DNA from: Oscillatoriaceae cyanobacterium M7585_C2015_266
Lineage (GTDB): Bacteria > Cyanobacteriota > Cyanobacteriia > Cyanobacteriales > Oscillatoriaceae
Direction of reading: 5' to 3'
Length of the DNA: 64,000 nucleotides
NCBI GenBank assembly: GCA_015295835.1
Contig: DVEG01000033.1
Location: 1 to 64,000 of the forward strand
Position numbers and translations under genes: made by a program. Position 1 is the first letter of the stretch, and every line of letters begins with the position of its first letter. Below, piece after piece: positions 52,926 through 62,499 of this stretch. The notes under the pieces are model-generated. The model was not told the DNA's origin, made no database searches, and was given only the letters and a program-made list of their open reading frames with translations.

Positions 52926-55900
52926 ATGTTAAAAGTAGATGAGCGTGTCAAAGTAGGCAGCCAGCCAAACCTAGGAGAATGGGCAACCGAAGTCTTAGGG
53001 CTAGAAAAAGTGCGGGTGCAAGCAAGGCTGCGGGGCAATAACCTCTACCTTTTGTGTGAAGGAGAGCCGTGCCCGGATGTGGCTATTGCTGTGCCTAGAT
53101 TCGCCCAAGCATTGGCAACGCAATCTCTAGAAATCCTCAACCCGCCTAATCAACCAAAAATTTATCAGATATTTCTATCTGGGAGAGAAACCGGGCGCAA
53201 TCGTCCAGACTGGACAGTACGTCTTGATCCCAATCACTTAGATAGGTATCTCAAAAAATCAGAGCCGCCTACAGCCGAAAAACTAGAATCATCCTCTACA
53301 CCAGAGCAATCTACCGTCAGCAGCGCTCTTACTGTAGCTCATTCGGCTGAGGGGGATAAGGATGCGCCTATAAAACCAAAAGCGGCAGAGAAAGAAGAGC
53401 TATCCCCGCCCAACGAGGAAAGCCTGGTGATTCAGCGCCAAGCAAGGAGGGGGAATGCGGAAGCGCTCGCTCGCTACTTAAGCGAAATTCTAAGCAACTT
53501 AGGAGTAGCCGTGCGCGTGCGGATAACAGACTTGCAGAATTCCCGCCCCCCTGACAAAGAAATAACAGAATCCTGGAAAAATAACAACAAACGCCTCTGG
53601 GTTCTATGCGAAGCAGCCTACAGCCCCGATCCCTCTTTATTAGCAGAACCGCTAGCGTCTAGACTGCGTAACTTACTAGAAAAGCTCCAGGGAGAATCTC
53701 TGCAGGGGTTTCGAGATGCTGTCATTCTAGGGCAAGTCAGCGGAGAAATAAAACCAGAGTGGATACTGCGCGTCGAGCTCACTCCACCGGAAAAAATGCT
53801 GTCGGCATGGGCGCGCTGGGGCGATGTAGAAGCGCTCGCCCTATTAGTCGAGCGCGCCTTAGCAGAAAACGAGATTGCCGCTCGCGCCATACTTCAAGAA
53901 ACAACATTACACCTATTCCTTAACCGCAAGCCCTCCACTACTGCTACTACTGCAAGAGAAAATACACCTATACACAAAGCCCCCGACAAACATCTCTGTG
54001 TCAGCACTATCGCTACTCTTTTCAATGAACTCGCCCCTCAAGGCATTCAAGCTGTCACAGTTTACGGCATCGACAGCAGCACCGAAACCCGTATCGACGA
54101 ATCACAAGAAACCCCCGTTTGGATTGAATGGCTAAACATCAGCTGCAAAAGAGATCCGGAAATCCAAACTATCCCTACCCAAGAATTAGCAAAACAAGGG
54201 GATCTTAACGCTCTCACTTATTTACTAGATCGCGTCATTAACCCCGATTTGAATATTAAATTAGCTACCGGCGGCATTCGCATCAAACTCCTCCGCAAAG
54301 CCAATGTCTTGCACGTCTTAACCGAAGCTCCTGTCTGCCCAGTGCAAAGTGAAGTGGGGCCACGTATTGTTAAATTCCTGCGCCAATTACAAGTCTCAGA
54401 CATCCAAGGATTGCGAGTTTATGGGCGACGCTATGGCTCTAAACATTTCGCTTGGCGCTATGGCGATGTTATTAATCTACCCCAGCAACTACCGCCGATA
54501 ACTCCGCCAGAATTGACTATCGCAGCGCGGGAAGAAAGAGATAACCTCCCCCAACCAGGGGATTTGGTTATACGTCCAGATTTAAAATCAGAGGATTCCC
54601 CAGACGCACTCACCAAAATATTCGCAGCCGTCGGAACAATTGTGCAAGAAATTCTGCTGCGATCGCAATTATTTGCACCCAACGACTCCCTCACTCACTC
54701 CAGTCGGGAAGCAGCCTTGATTGCCGCCATCTGGGGCACTTTGGGAATCCTACTCACCTTACAAGCAGACTGGCTACTGGGGCAATATCTACGACAAGTG
54801 CAAATGCCTGTAAGCGGCGAGACGGAATTGTCTTTAGACTCTTCCTTGGCTAGCAATAATACCGCTTCACCAGTTACCGTTTCTCTGCCTTTGCCGCAAC
54901 TATCTCTACAGCGTTCAAAAACCGATGACAGCTCTGTGTTTAACCTTTCTGGATTTACTCAATCCGAAGGCAAACGCACAATTACTGCACAATGTTCGGC
55001 TTCAGACAGTGAAGTCGCTCCCGAACGCTGTAGCGTGCAAATTTATAACTACCCCTCCTTTAATAGCCGACAACTCGATGAGCAATTGCAAATCTATCAG
55101 CGTTACCTCCTAGAAGTGGGTACCCCAGATATCTTGATCATAGGCAGTTCCCGCGCACTACGAGGCATCGATCCCCTAGCCCTAGAAAAAGCTCTCGCAG
55201 AACAAGGATATGCGGGATTAAAGGTGTTTAATTTTGGAATAAACGGCGCTACCGCACAAGTCGCCGATATACTTATCCGCGAAATTTTACAGCCAGAGCA
55301 ATTACCTAGAATGATTTTGTGGGCAGATGGAGCACGAGCTTTAAATGGAGGGCGTCGCGATATCACTTATAATGCGATCGCCGCTTCTCCAGGGTATAAA
55401 CAGCTTGCTGCCGGCAAATACCCCATAGTCACTCCCAACCCAGAAAAATCCAATTCGTCTTCTGATTCGCCAGAAAAATCTGCTGCCCCCCCACTGACGG
55501 CTGATAAAATATGGGCGTCTAATTATCAAGAAGTCGCTCTCCTACTCAATCAAAAGCTCGCAGAACTCTCGGCAAGCTACCCATACCGCGAGCGCCTCAA
55601 AACTTTATTGCAGCAGCAGTTTTCCGCAACTTTTGACAAACAGCTTTTGTTTCCTAACCCGGAAACAACTAAAGAAACAACCAATACTCAACCCTCACCC
55701 CCTTCCCCAGACACTCAGAAAGATCCTTCCGTTTCCGTTGATAGTAACGGTTTCCTGCCTTTACCTATTCGCTTCAATCCTTCTGTTTACTATCAGCGAC
55801 ATCCCAGAGTTCCAGGTACTTATGATGCAGACTACGAATCATTTGAATTAGCAGGGCGCCAAACTACAGCTCTGAAAAATTTAATGGCTTTTACCCGAGA

Positions 55901-56192
55901 ACGCGGCATTACAGTCGTTTTTGTCAACTTGCCCCTTACCGATGATTATTTAGATATCGCCCGCAAAAATTTCGAGCAGCAATTCCGTCAGCATATGCAA
56001 AGTCTGGCGCAGGAAGAAGGATTTATCTTTCGCGACTTATCAGAAATTTGGCTCACTGAAAATCAATTCTTTTCTGATCCTAGTCACCTCAACCGCTATG
56101 GTGCCTACGAAATGTCTCTACGCCTCGCTGCTGATCCGATGATTCCTTGGCCTCCTGCTAAAAAAGAAGTTGATAGTCAGGATATAAAGTGA
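52926..56192 (+). CDS. DUF1574 / SGNH-hydrolase-like protein with four N-terminal repeat domains
   Basis: 1088 residues. Residues about 12-105, 165-290, 290-410 and 415-525 are four copies of a roughly 100-residue alpha/beta unit with (A/R)xxGxxxAL at the start and V.xxGRxxG...W..R at the end. One transmembrane helix follows near 595-620 (EAALIAAIWGTLGILLTL). The C-terminal extracytoplasmic part is an SGNH/DUF1574 fold: ILIIGSSRALRGIDP (Ser block), FNFGINGATAQVADI (Gly/Asn block) and FSDPSHLNRYGAYEMS (Asp/His block). It lies 8 bp ahead of an MBOAT gene; such SGNH-MBOAT pairs O-acetylate polysaccharides (compare AlgJ/X with AlgI). Confidence 0.87.
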   Translation: MLKVDERVKVGSQPNLGEWATEVLGLEKVRVQARLRGNNLYLLCEGEPCPDVAIAVPRFAQALATQSLEILNPPNQPKIYQIFLSGRETGRNRPDWTVRLDPNHLDRYLKKSEPPTAEKLESSSTPEQSTVSSALTVAHSAEGDKDAPIKPKAAEKEELSPPNEESLVIQRQARRGNAEALARYLSEILSNLGVAVRVRITDLQNSRPPDKEITESWKNNNKRLWVLCEAAYSPDPSLLAEPLASRLRNLLEKLQGESLQGFRDAVILGQVSGEIKPEWILRVELTPPEKMLSAWARWGDVEALALLVERALAENEIAARAILQETTLHLFLNRKPSTTATTARENTPIHKAPDKHLCVSTIATLFNELAPQGIQAVTVYGIDSSTETRIDESQETPVWIEWLNISCKRDPEIQTIPTQELAKQGDLNALTYLLDRVINPDLNIKLATGGIRIKLLRKANVLHVLTEAPVCPVQSEVGPRIVKFLRQLQVSDIQGLRVYGRRYGSKHFAWRYGDVINLPQQLPPITPPELTIAAREERDNLPQPGDLVIRPDLKSEDSPDALTKIFAAVGTIVQEILLRSQLFAPNDSLTHSSREAALIAAIWGTLGILLTLQADWLLGQYLRQVQMPVSGETELSLDSSLASNNTASPVTVSLPLPQLSLQRSKTDDSSVFNLSGFTQSEGKRTITAQCSASDSEVAPERCSVQIYNYPSFNSRQLDEQLQIYQRYLLEVGTPDILIIGSSRALRGIDPLALEKALAEQGYAGLKVFNFGINGATAQVADILIREILQPEQLPRMILWADGARALNGGRRDITYNAIAASPGYKQLAAGKYPIVTPNPEKSNSSSDSPEKSAAPPLTADKIWASNYQEVALLLNQKLAELSASYPYRERLKTLLQQQFSATFDKQLLFPNPETTKETTNTQPSPPSPDTQKDPSVSVDSNGFLPLPIRFNPSVYYQRHPRVPGTYDADYESFELAGRQTTALKNLMAFTRERGITVVFVNLPLTDDYLDIARKNFEQQFRQHMQSLAQEEGFIFRDLSEIWLTENQFFSDPSHLNRYGAYEMSLRLAADPMIPWPPAKKEVDSQDIK

Positions 56193-56200
56193 GAAGTTAG

Positions 56201-57724
56201 ATGGAATTCCTGTCACTTTCTTACGCTCTATTTTTTCTCAGTGTCCTCGGTATTTATTGGACTGTGTCCAATAGGCGATCGCAACTGTGGATACTGTTAA
56301 TTGCTAGTATTGTTTTCTACGCTTCTTTACAATTTCAATATATACCTCTATTAATCGTCAGCATTTTTATTAACTACAAATTGGGGCGAGAACTGAATAT
56401 TTGTCAAACTCAACAGCCCGAAAACGAAAAAAACGAAGAAGGGAAAGAAGAATCTAGAAATACGAATTTAAACATCGATTGGAGTCCCCGCCGTTTTATT
56501 ATATTGTGGCTGGGCATTTTTTTAAATGTAAGTGTGCTGTTTACTTTTAAATATGTTCCTTTTGTTTTAGAATCGATAGGGGATTTAGCAAATTGGCAAA
56601 AAGCTAATGCGCTCGCTACTTTTTTTCGAGAAAATATCCTCCCTCCTTTAGGATTGAGCTTTTTTACTTTCGAGTGCATTGCTTACCTAGTTGATGTATA
56701 TCGGGGCGCTCCCGCAAGTCAGCAATTTATCGAATTTGCCGCTTATAAATTTTTCTTTCCTAAACTAATATCAGGACCAATTACACGCTATCATACTCTG
56801 AAAAAGCAACTGCGATCGCTGCAATTTCCCAGAGCTGAAAAAATTACTGAAGGGCTATGGCTGATTGCCTGCGGAGCCGTCAAAAAAGGCTTACTTGCCG
56901 ATAATTTAGCGCAATTTGTCAATCTTAGCTTCGACAATTTACAACGCGCTGGTAGCATCGATTTATGGCTAGCAATTTTTGCTTACGGATTACAACTATA
57001 TTTCGATTTTAGCGGCTATGTCGATATTGCTCGCGGTAGTGCTACACTCATGGGATTTAATTTGCCAGAAAATTTTGACTATCCCTACATGAGTACAAGT
57101 ATAGCTGATTTCTGGCGCAGATGGCATATCACTTTGGGAGACTGGTTGCGCAATTATCTTTATTTTCCCCTAGGCGGTTCCCGCAAAGGTTTAGTGAAAA
57201 CTTGTTTAAATTTATTAATTATTATGTTCATATCCGGAATTTGGCATGGTGCTGCCTGGGGATTTATAGTCTGGGGTTTAATACATGGTGTAGCGCTAGT
57301 GATTCACCGCCTCACAGAAGCTATATCTAATAAATTTGTATTTCTAAAATACTGGTGGCGAAGCATTCCTGGTACTATATTCGCATGGGCGCTAACACAA
57401 ATAATGGTATTTATGTCATGGATTTGGTTTCGACTACCTAATTTAAAAGATTCAACTTGGGCGTTTGAAAATCTTTGGGGAAATGCCGGTGATCCGCAGT
57501 TTGTTCAAAAGGTATATTTAGAAAGTATCGGATTAGAGCGATTGCAATTGAGTGTGCTGCTTGCGTCTTTAATGATAGCGATTGCTATCTCTTATACTAT
57601 TCATCGCCTACTCAAATTAGATTTAAATTGGCCATTTAAAATTATGTTAGTGCCAATATGTTTTTTTGCCGTTTGGCTCCTTGCTCCCGAAGGGCAACCG
57701 CAATTTATTTATTTTGACTTTTAA
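56201..57724 (+). CDS. MBOAT-family O-acyltransferase (AlgI-like)
   Basis: 507 residues, about ten to twelve helices. AlgI/DltB features: LGLSFFTFECIAYLVDVYRG, FPKLISGPITRYH, GLQLYFDFSGYVDIARG, FWRRWHITLGDWLRNYLYFPLGGS, and catalytic histidine in FISGIWHGAAWGFIVWGLIHG. It should move acyl groups from the cytoplasm across the membrane to the SGNH partner, for O-acetylation of an exported polysaccharide. It starts 8 bp after the DUF1574 gene, clearly one operon. Its stop overlaps that of the convergent sulfurtransferase gene by 4 bp. Confidence 0.93.
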   Translation: MEFLSLSYALFFLSVLGIYWTVSNRRSQLWILLIASIVFYASLQFQYIPLLIVSIFINYKLGRELNICQTQQPENEKNEEGKEESRNTNLNIDWSPRRFIILWLGIFLNVSVLFTFKYVPFVLESIGDLANWQKANALATFFRENILPPLGLSFFTFECIAYLVDVYRGAPASQQFIEFAAYKFFFPKLISGPITRYHTLKKQLRSLQFPRAEKITEGLWLIACGAVKKGLLADNLAQFVNLSFDNLQRAGSIDLWLAIFAYGLQLYFDFSGYVDIARGSATLMGFNLPENFDYPYMSTSIADFWRRWHITLGDWLRNYLYFPLGGSRKGLVKTCLNLLIIMFISGIWHGAAWGFIVWGLIHGVALVIHRLTEAISNKFVFLKYWWRSIPGTIFAWALTQIMVFMSWIWFRLPNLKDSTWAFENLWGNAGDPQFVQKVYLESIGLERLQLSVLLASLMIAIAISYTIHRLLKLDLNWPFKIMLVPICFFAVWLLAPEGQPQFIYFDF

Positions 57725-58545
57725 GTTAAATAAGAACACCAATCGCTCCAACTTCCAGCATAGAGTTTAGCATTATGAATACCGGCAATTTCTAAAGATA
57801 GCAAATTGACACAGGCAGTCACACCAGAACCGCAGTAAACTATAATTTCTTCTGCTTGTTTTATATTAGCCCAACGCTGACACTGTTCTTGAGGCGAGCG
57901 CAATTTAGATTTTTCATCTGTTACTTCTTGCCAAGGGAAATTAACAGCCCCAGGGATGTGACCCGCAATTGGATCGAGCGGTTCTCGTTCCCCACGATAG
58001 CGATCGCTTTCTCTAGAATCCACTAGCACTACTCCCGGCATATCTTTTCTTTTCCGTACATATTCAATATCCACCACTTTTTCCGGGTGAAGTTGGGGGA
58101 TAAACTTACCTGGTTTCGCTACTGAAACCTCATTTGTCACCGGATATCCATTTGCTTGCCATCCACTAAAACCGCCATCCAAAACAGAGACTTTCTCATG
58201 CCCCAAATAGCGTAGCAGCCACCACAAACGAGATGCAAAAGCAAACCGAGAATCATCATAGGCAACCACTAGACTTTCTCCAGAATTTACCCCGATTGCT
58301 GCTAATTTTTCAGCCAACTTTTCCGGATCAGGTAGAGGGTGACGCCCCCCATGACGGCCAACTTGACCAGAAAGATCGCGGTTTAAATCTAAATAAAAAG
58401 CTCCGGGAATATGACTAAAGCGATATTGATTTTGTCCCAATTCAGGAGCAGCAAGGGAAAAACGACAATCCACGATTACTATTTCAGGATTGTGCAAATT
58501 TTCCGCTAGCCATTCAGCTGATACGACTATATTATTTTCATTCAT
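57721..58545 (-). CDS. Sulfurtransferase (thiosulfate/3-mercaptopyruvate type)
   Basis: About 274 residues, two rhodanese domains. N-terminal inactive half (VIVDCRFSLAAPELGQNQYRFSHIPGAFYLDLNRDLSG), then VLVDSRESDRYRGEREPLDPIAGHIPGAVNFPW and the active loop VYCGSGVTACVN with its cysteine. The CGSGVTA form is closer to 3-mercaptopyruvate sulfurtransferase (SseA) than to classical rhodanese. ATG at 58545 is preferred over a TTG at 58554. Monocistronic. Confidence 0.92.
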   Translation of the reverse strand: MNENNIVVSAEWLAENLHNPEIVIVDCRFSLAAPELGQNQYRFSHIPGAFYLDLNRDLSGQVGRHGGRHPLPDPEKLAEKLAAIGVNSGESLVVAYDDSRFAFASRLWWLLRYLGHEKVSVLDGGFSGWQANGYPVTNEVSVAKPGKFIPQLHPEKVVDIEYVRKRKDMPGVVLVDSRESDRYRGEREPLDPIAGHIPGAVNFPWQEVTDEKSKLRSPQEQCQRWANIKQAEEIIVYCGSGVTACVNLLSLEIAGIHNAKLYAGSWSDWCSYLT

Positions 58546-58660
58546 AGCAAGCAAATAAAATATATTATAAACTAATGATAAATTCTACTCTATCATAATA
58601 TACAAATCCAGCCATTCCCCCAATCCACCAATACCCAAAATCCGGCATTCCTATAAAAAC

Positions 58661-59938
58661 GTGAACCCAGACACCCTACTCAAACCTTACGAACGCTTTG
58701 GCGTACATCTTGGCTTAGAGAGGATTCAGCACTTACTTGCCAATTTAGGCAATCCCCAGCACCAAGTTCCCACCATTCATATTGCAGGCAGCAACGGTAA
58801 AGGCTCAGTTTGTGCATATTTATCATCAATTCTGACACATGCTGGCTATCGCGTGGGCAGGTATATTTCTCCGCATTTAATAGATTGGAGAGAGCGGATA
58901 TGCCTAAATGAACAGCAAATTTCAGAGCAGGAGTTACAAAAGCTGTTAGAAGAAGTGCTGGCAGCGATTCAGCCTGGAGGAGAATTGCCAACGCAATTTG
59001 AGGTGATTACTGCTGCAGCTTGGTTGTATTTTGCTAAACAGAAAGTAGATGTAGCAGTGGTGGAGGTGGGATTGGGGGGGCGCTTAGATGCGACGAATGT
59101 TTGCGCTCGCCCTTTAGTCAGTATTATTACTTCCATTAGTTGGGAACACTGGCAAGTACTTGGACCTACTTTAGCCCACATAGCCGCCGAAAAAGCCGGT
59201 ATACTCAAATCGGGATGCCCCGCCGTTATAGGGCCACTGCCACCAGAAGCAAAGGCAGTAGTAGACAAACGTATAGCCGAGGTAGGCTGTCCAGCTATAT
59301 GGCCAGAACCGGCAAAAATAATTCAGACAGAGAGAGAAAAAATAGAAAAATTCCCCCCTGCTTGCAGCTGGGCATCATATCAAGGGATTGTTTATCCACT
59401 GCCTTTAGCCGGGGAAGCACAGTTAGTGAATTCAGCGCTAGCGCTAGCCACTGTAGAGATTTTGCGCCAACGCGGCTGGAAAATATCTGACAAAGCGATC
59501 GCCGAAGGTATGGCCCAAACTAAATGGCCAGGACGTATACAGTGGATTAAATGGCGCGATCATCTTTTACTGATTGACGGTGCCCATAATAGCGCCTCTG
59601 CAACTGTTTTACGTCAGTATGTGGATAGCTTAAATATTGAAAATGTGACGTGGGTAGTTGGTATACTTGCTTCAAAAGATCGGGAAGGGATTTTGAAGGC
59701 TTTGTTGCGCTCAGGCGAGCGCTTATACCTAGTGCCCGTGCCTGATCATAAATCAGCAATTCCAGAAGAACTCGCCGAGCTAGCTTTACAGATATGTCCA
59801 CTACTAGCTGAGTGTCAGTGTTTTACAGAACTACTGCCCGCCCTTGAAAAAGCCATTAGAAATGAAAAAATAACAGTTTTGTGCGGTTCTCTTTATTTGA
59901 TTGGCCATTTTTTAGCTAGCACAAGACAGTTTCTTTAA
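58661..59938 (+). CDS. folC: Bifunctional folylpolyglutamate synthase/dihydrofolate synthase
   Basis: 425 residues, Mur-ligase fold. ATP loop IHIAGSNGKGSVCAYLSSIL, RVGRYISPHLIDWRERI (omega-loop), VAVVEVGLGGRLDATN, SWEHWQVLGPTLAHIAAEKAGILK and the C-terminal LLIDGAHNSASA. Adds glutamate to dihydropteroate and folates. Normal length, GTG start. Its last 4 bp overlap the end of the convergent lipoprotein gene. Confidence 0.95.
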   Translation: MNPDTLLKPYERFGVHLGLERIQHLLANLGNPQHQVPTIHIAGSNGKGSVCAYLSSILTHAGYRVGRYISPHLIDWRERICLNEQQISEQELQKLLEEVLAAIQPGGELPTQFEVITAAAWLYFAKQKVDVAVVEVGLGGRLDATNVCARPLVSIITSISWEHWQVLGPTLAHIAAEKAGILKSGCPAVIGPLPPEAKAVVDKRIAEVGCPAIWPEPAKIIQTEREKIEKFPPACSWASYQGIVYPLPLAGEAQLVNSALALATVEILRQRGWKISDKAIAEGMAQTKWPGRIQWIKWRDHLLLIDGAHNSASATVLRQYVDSLNIENVTWVVGILASKDREGILKALLRSGERLYLVPVPDHKSAIPEELAELALQICPLLAECQCFTELLPALEKAIRNEKITVLCGSLYLIGHFLASTRQFL

Positions 59939-61239
59939 GAAACCTGGTTTCTAAGTTGATTCCAAGCTTTTGCCGCATCAGCAACAGCTTGCTCTACCGT
60001 TTTTTGACCCAGCATCGCTGCTTGCAAATTTTCGTAAATAAACTTTTGTAGTTGATTAATATCCTTCATTGCTGGAACTAACACTTCCGCATCTTGCAAT
60101 TGAGCTGCACTGATAATCCGCGCCTGATCTACAGGAGTCGCATCTGCAGGCAAAGACTGGAAATAAGGATCTTGCAGCGCTTCTTTGATAGATGGTAGTA
60201 CATTAGCTTGTTTAGCAAACACCAATTGATTATCTTTGTTAGTAACAAACAGAGCAAATTTCAGCGCTAAATCAGGTTGATCAGTATCTTGGGGAATCAC
60301 TAGATTCATCACCGCTACATTTTTTTTGCCTGTTTTGCCTGTTATTTCAAAAGCAGCAGCCGATACCCTGGCAATATCCGGTGCATTCTGGGCGATCGTC
60401 TTGAAAAACTGAGGGCCAGAATTTAGAAAAGCAATTTTACCTGCTTGATAAAGCTCTATAGCGCGGCGGTGACCTTCAGTGAGAACTTCTCGGGGGAGCA
60501 GCCCTTGCTTATATAAATCTACCCAATATTGAAACGCTGCTTTACCAGCCGGAGTATTGAAAGCTGCTTTGCCCTGGGTATCTACCAATTCAACCCCCAT
60601 TTGTACCAAAGATTGGAGAACCTCAGCTGCATCTTCTGGTACAAAAGAGACAAAAAAAGCGTATTTACCGGTTTTTTCTTTTATCTGCTTAGCGGCAGCA
60701 GCTAATTCTGCATAGGTAGTAGGTGGTTTACTGATGCCAGCTTGTTCCAGGATTTGGCGATTGTAAATTGTTATCCGAGTCGTGAGATACCAGGGAATAC
60801 CAAAACTTTTCCCCTCGAATGTGCAAGCTTTCCAAATATTCTGTAAATACTGCTGACGGACTTGAGCAGGTATTTTAGAATCGAGATATAACCAGGCATT
60901 GCGTCCCGCCAGTAGGGAAGCAAAATTGGGGTTGAGGTTGACTACGTCCGGTGCTGTTTTTGCAGAAACTGCCGCCAGGATCTTCTGTTCCATCGCCGCC
61001 CAGGGTACGTCTACCCAACGTACCTTGACCCCTGGGTTTTCGGTTTCAAATCTGGCTATCAGGTGGTTGAAATAATCTGTAAACTGCGGTTTGAGCTGCA
61101 TTGTCCAGAACTCGACTTCCTGACGTGCCGCTGGTGGCTGTCCTGAATTAGGCCCAATGCCGCAACTCACTACCCAGCTCAGCACTAATCCCAAAAGCGC
61201 AAAAATACTTAATTTTTTCCAGGTTTTAATCCTGTTCAT
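59935..61239 (-). CDS. Sugar ABC transporter substrate-binding lipoprotein, orphan
   Basis: 434 residues. Lipoprotein signal with lipobox VVSC at about residue 26, then a family-1 extracellular solute-binding fold (EFWTMQLKPQFTDYFNHLIARFETENPGVKVRWVDVPW ... FGIPWYLTTRITIYNRQILEQAGI ... NSGPQFFKTI). This is the maltose/glycerol-3-phosphate (MalE/UgpB) class. No permease or ATPase gene lies next to it, so it must share a distant importer. ATG at 61239. Substrate not deducible. Confidence 0.92.
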   Translation of the reverse strand: MNRIKTWKKLSIFALLGLVLSWVVSCGIGPNSGQPPAARQEVEFWTMQLKPQFTDYFNHLIARFETENPGVKVRWVDVPWAAMEQKILAAVSAKTAPDVVNLNPNFASLLAGRNAWLYLDSKIPAQVRQQYLQNIWKACTFEGKSFGIPWYLTTRITIYNRQILEQAGISKPPTTYAELAAAAKQIKEKTGKYAFFVSFVPEDAAEVLQSLVQMGVELVDTQGKAAFNTPAGKAAFQYWVDLYKQGLLPREVLTEGHRRAIELYQAGKIAFLNSGPQFFKTIAQNAPDIARVSAAAFEITGKTGKKNVAVMNLVIPQDTDQPDLALKFALFVTNKDNQLVFAKQANVLPSIKEALQDPYFQSLPADATPVDQARIISAAQLQDAEVLVPAMKDINQLQKFIYENLQAAMLGQKTVEQAVADAAKAWNQLRNQVS

Positions 61240-61382
61240 AAAACGGAGATAACGCAGTGCCTGGGGAAAGATTAGTGGGAACTTCGTGCATTTAGATTAA
61301 GTAGGGTATTATACTATAAATTGCGATCGCACACAAGTGACTGCTGTTACTTTCCTGTATAACTAATTTAGACAAATCCGAA

Positions 61383-62495
61383 ATGGTTAACCTTTTAAAA
61401 AACTTATTTGCTAAAAAAAAGCAAGGCCTGGGAATAGAATTATCCCCTGATCGCATTAACATTGTACAATTGTGCAAGCAAGGTCAGGGCTACAAACTGG
61501 AAAATTTTGTTACGGTAGAGGTTCCCGAAAACGTTTTTCAAGAAGGTCAAATTGCTGATGCTCCGCAAATTGCAGAGCTAATAAGACAAGCCTTAGCCGA
61601 CAACAAAATTAAAATTAGAAACGTGGCTACGGCAATCCCCGGACGAGAAGTAGTGAGCCGTTTAATTCCAGTGCCAGCAGAACTTAATGATCAAGAACTA
61701 CGAGATTACATGAATCAGGAAGCGGGGCTGTATTTACCGTTTCCAAGAGAAGAGGCAGATGTAGATTTCCAAAAATTAGGATTGTTTGTAGATGAAGACG
61801 GGATCGAAAAAGTACAAGTGTTGCTGGTGGCCACACGCAAGGAGATTATAGATACTTATATCAATATATTCAAGGAGGCAGAATTAGCGATCGATGTAAT
61901 AGAAGTAACTAGCTTCGCCTTGCTGCGGACAATTCGAGAACAACTACAGCAGTTTACCCCCCAAGAAGCAGCAGTACTAGCAGATATTGAATTTGACAGT
62001 ACAGAGCTGGCGATCGTTGTCGATGGCATCCCGCAGTTTTCTCGTACAATTCCCATTGGCACTTTCCACATTCAAAGTGCTCTAGCAAAAGCAATGAATT
62101 TGCCCCCGTCACGGAATACCGACTTGCTAGCCGGAATGACTATTCCTGTTACACCAGTGGATACCTCAGGAGGATTGGGAGCAACTTCCTTGGGGAATGA
62201 GAACCCAGGTGCCGCTGCTATGCTGAAAGTGCTCGGAGAATTAGCTGATGAAATTCGGCGCTCCCTCGATTTCTACCTCAATCAAAGCGAAAATCTAGAA
62301 GTAGCGCAAATGCTGCTAGCAGGACCTGGTGCTGCTCTCGGACAAATTGACGAATTTTTTATGCAACGCTTGAGTCTACCAACCTCTGGGATTGATCCCA
62401 TAGAAAGTCTTTCTTTAGAAGTTAATGAGGAAATTTCTCCAGTGCAGCGCACAGGATTAGGGGTTGTACTGGGTTTAGCACTGCGTGAGGTGTAA
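61383..62495 (+). CDS. pilM: Type IV pilus assembly protein PilM
   Basis: 370 residues, FtsA/actin-like ATPase. N-terminal AKKKQGLGIELSPDRINIVQL (phosphate-1 type), NVATAIPGREVVSRLIPVPAEL, VLADIEFDSTELAIVVDGIPQFSRTIPIG (phosphate-2), and the adenosine motif MLLAGPGAALGQID. PilM sits under the inner membrane and binds the PilN N-terminus. First gene of pilM-pilN-pilO; its end and the pilN start are only a few bases apart. Supports twitching motility and DNA uptake. Confidence 0.95.
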   Translation: MVNLLKNLFAKKKQGLGIELSPDRINIVQLCKQGQGYKLENFVTVEVPENVFQEGQIADAPQIAELIRQALADNKIKIRNVATAIPGREVVSRLIPVPAELNDQELRDYMNQEAGLYLPFPREEADVDFQKLGLFVDEDGIEKVQVLLVATRKEIIDTYINIFKEAELAIDVIEVTSFALLRTIREQLQQFTPQEAAVLADIEFDSTELAIVVDGIPQFSRTIPIGTFHIQSALAKAMNLPPSRNTDLLAGMTIPVTPVDTSGGLGATSLGNENPGAAAMLKVLGELADEIRRSLDFYLNQSENLEVAQMLLAGPGAALGQIDEFFMQRLSLPTSGIDPIESLSLEVNEEISPVQRTGLGVVLGLALREV

Positions 62496-62499
62496 TGGT

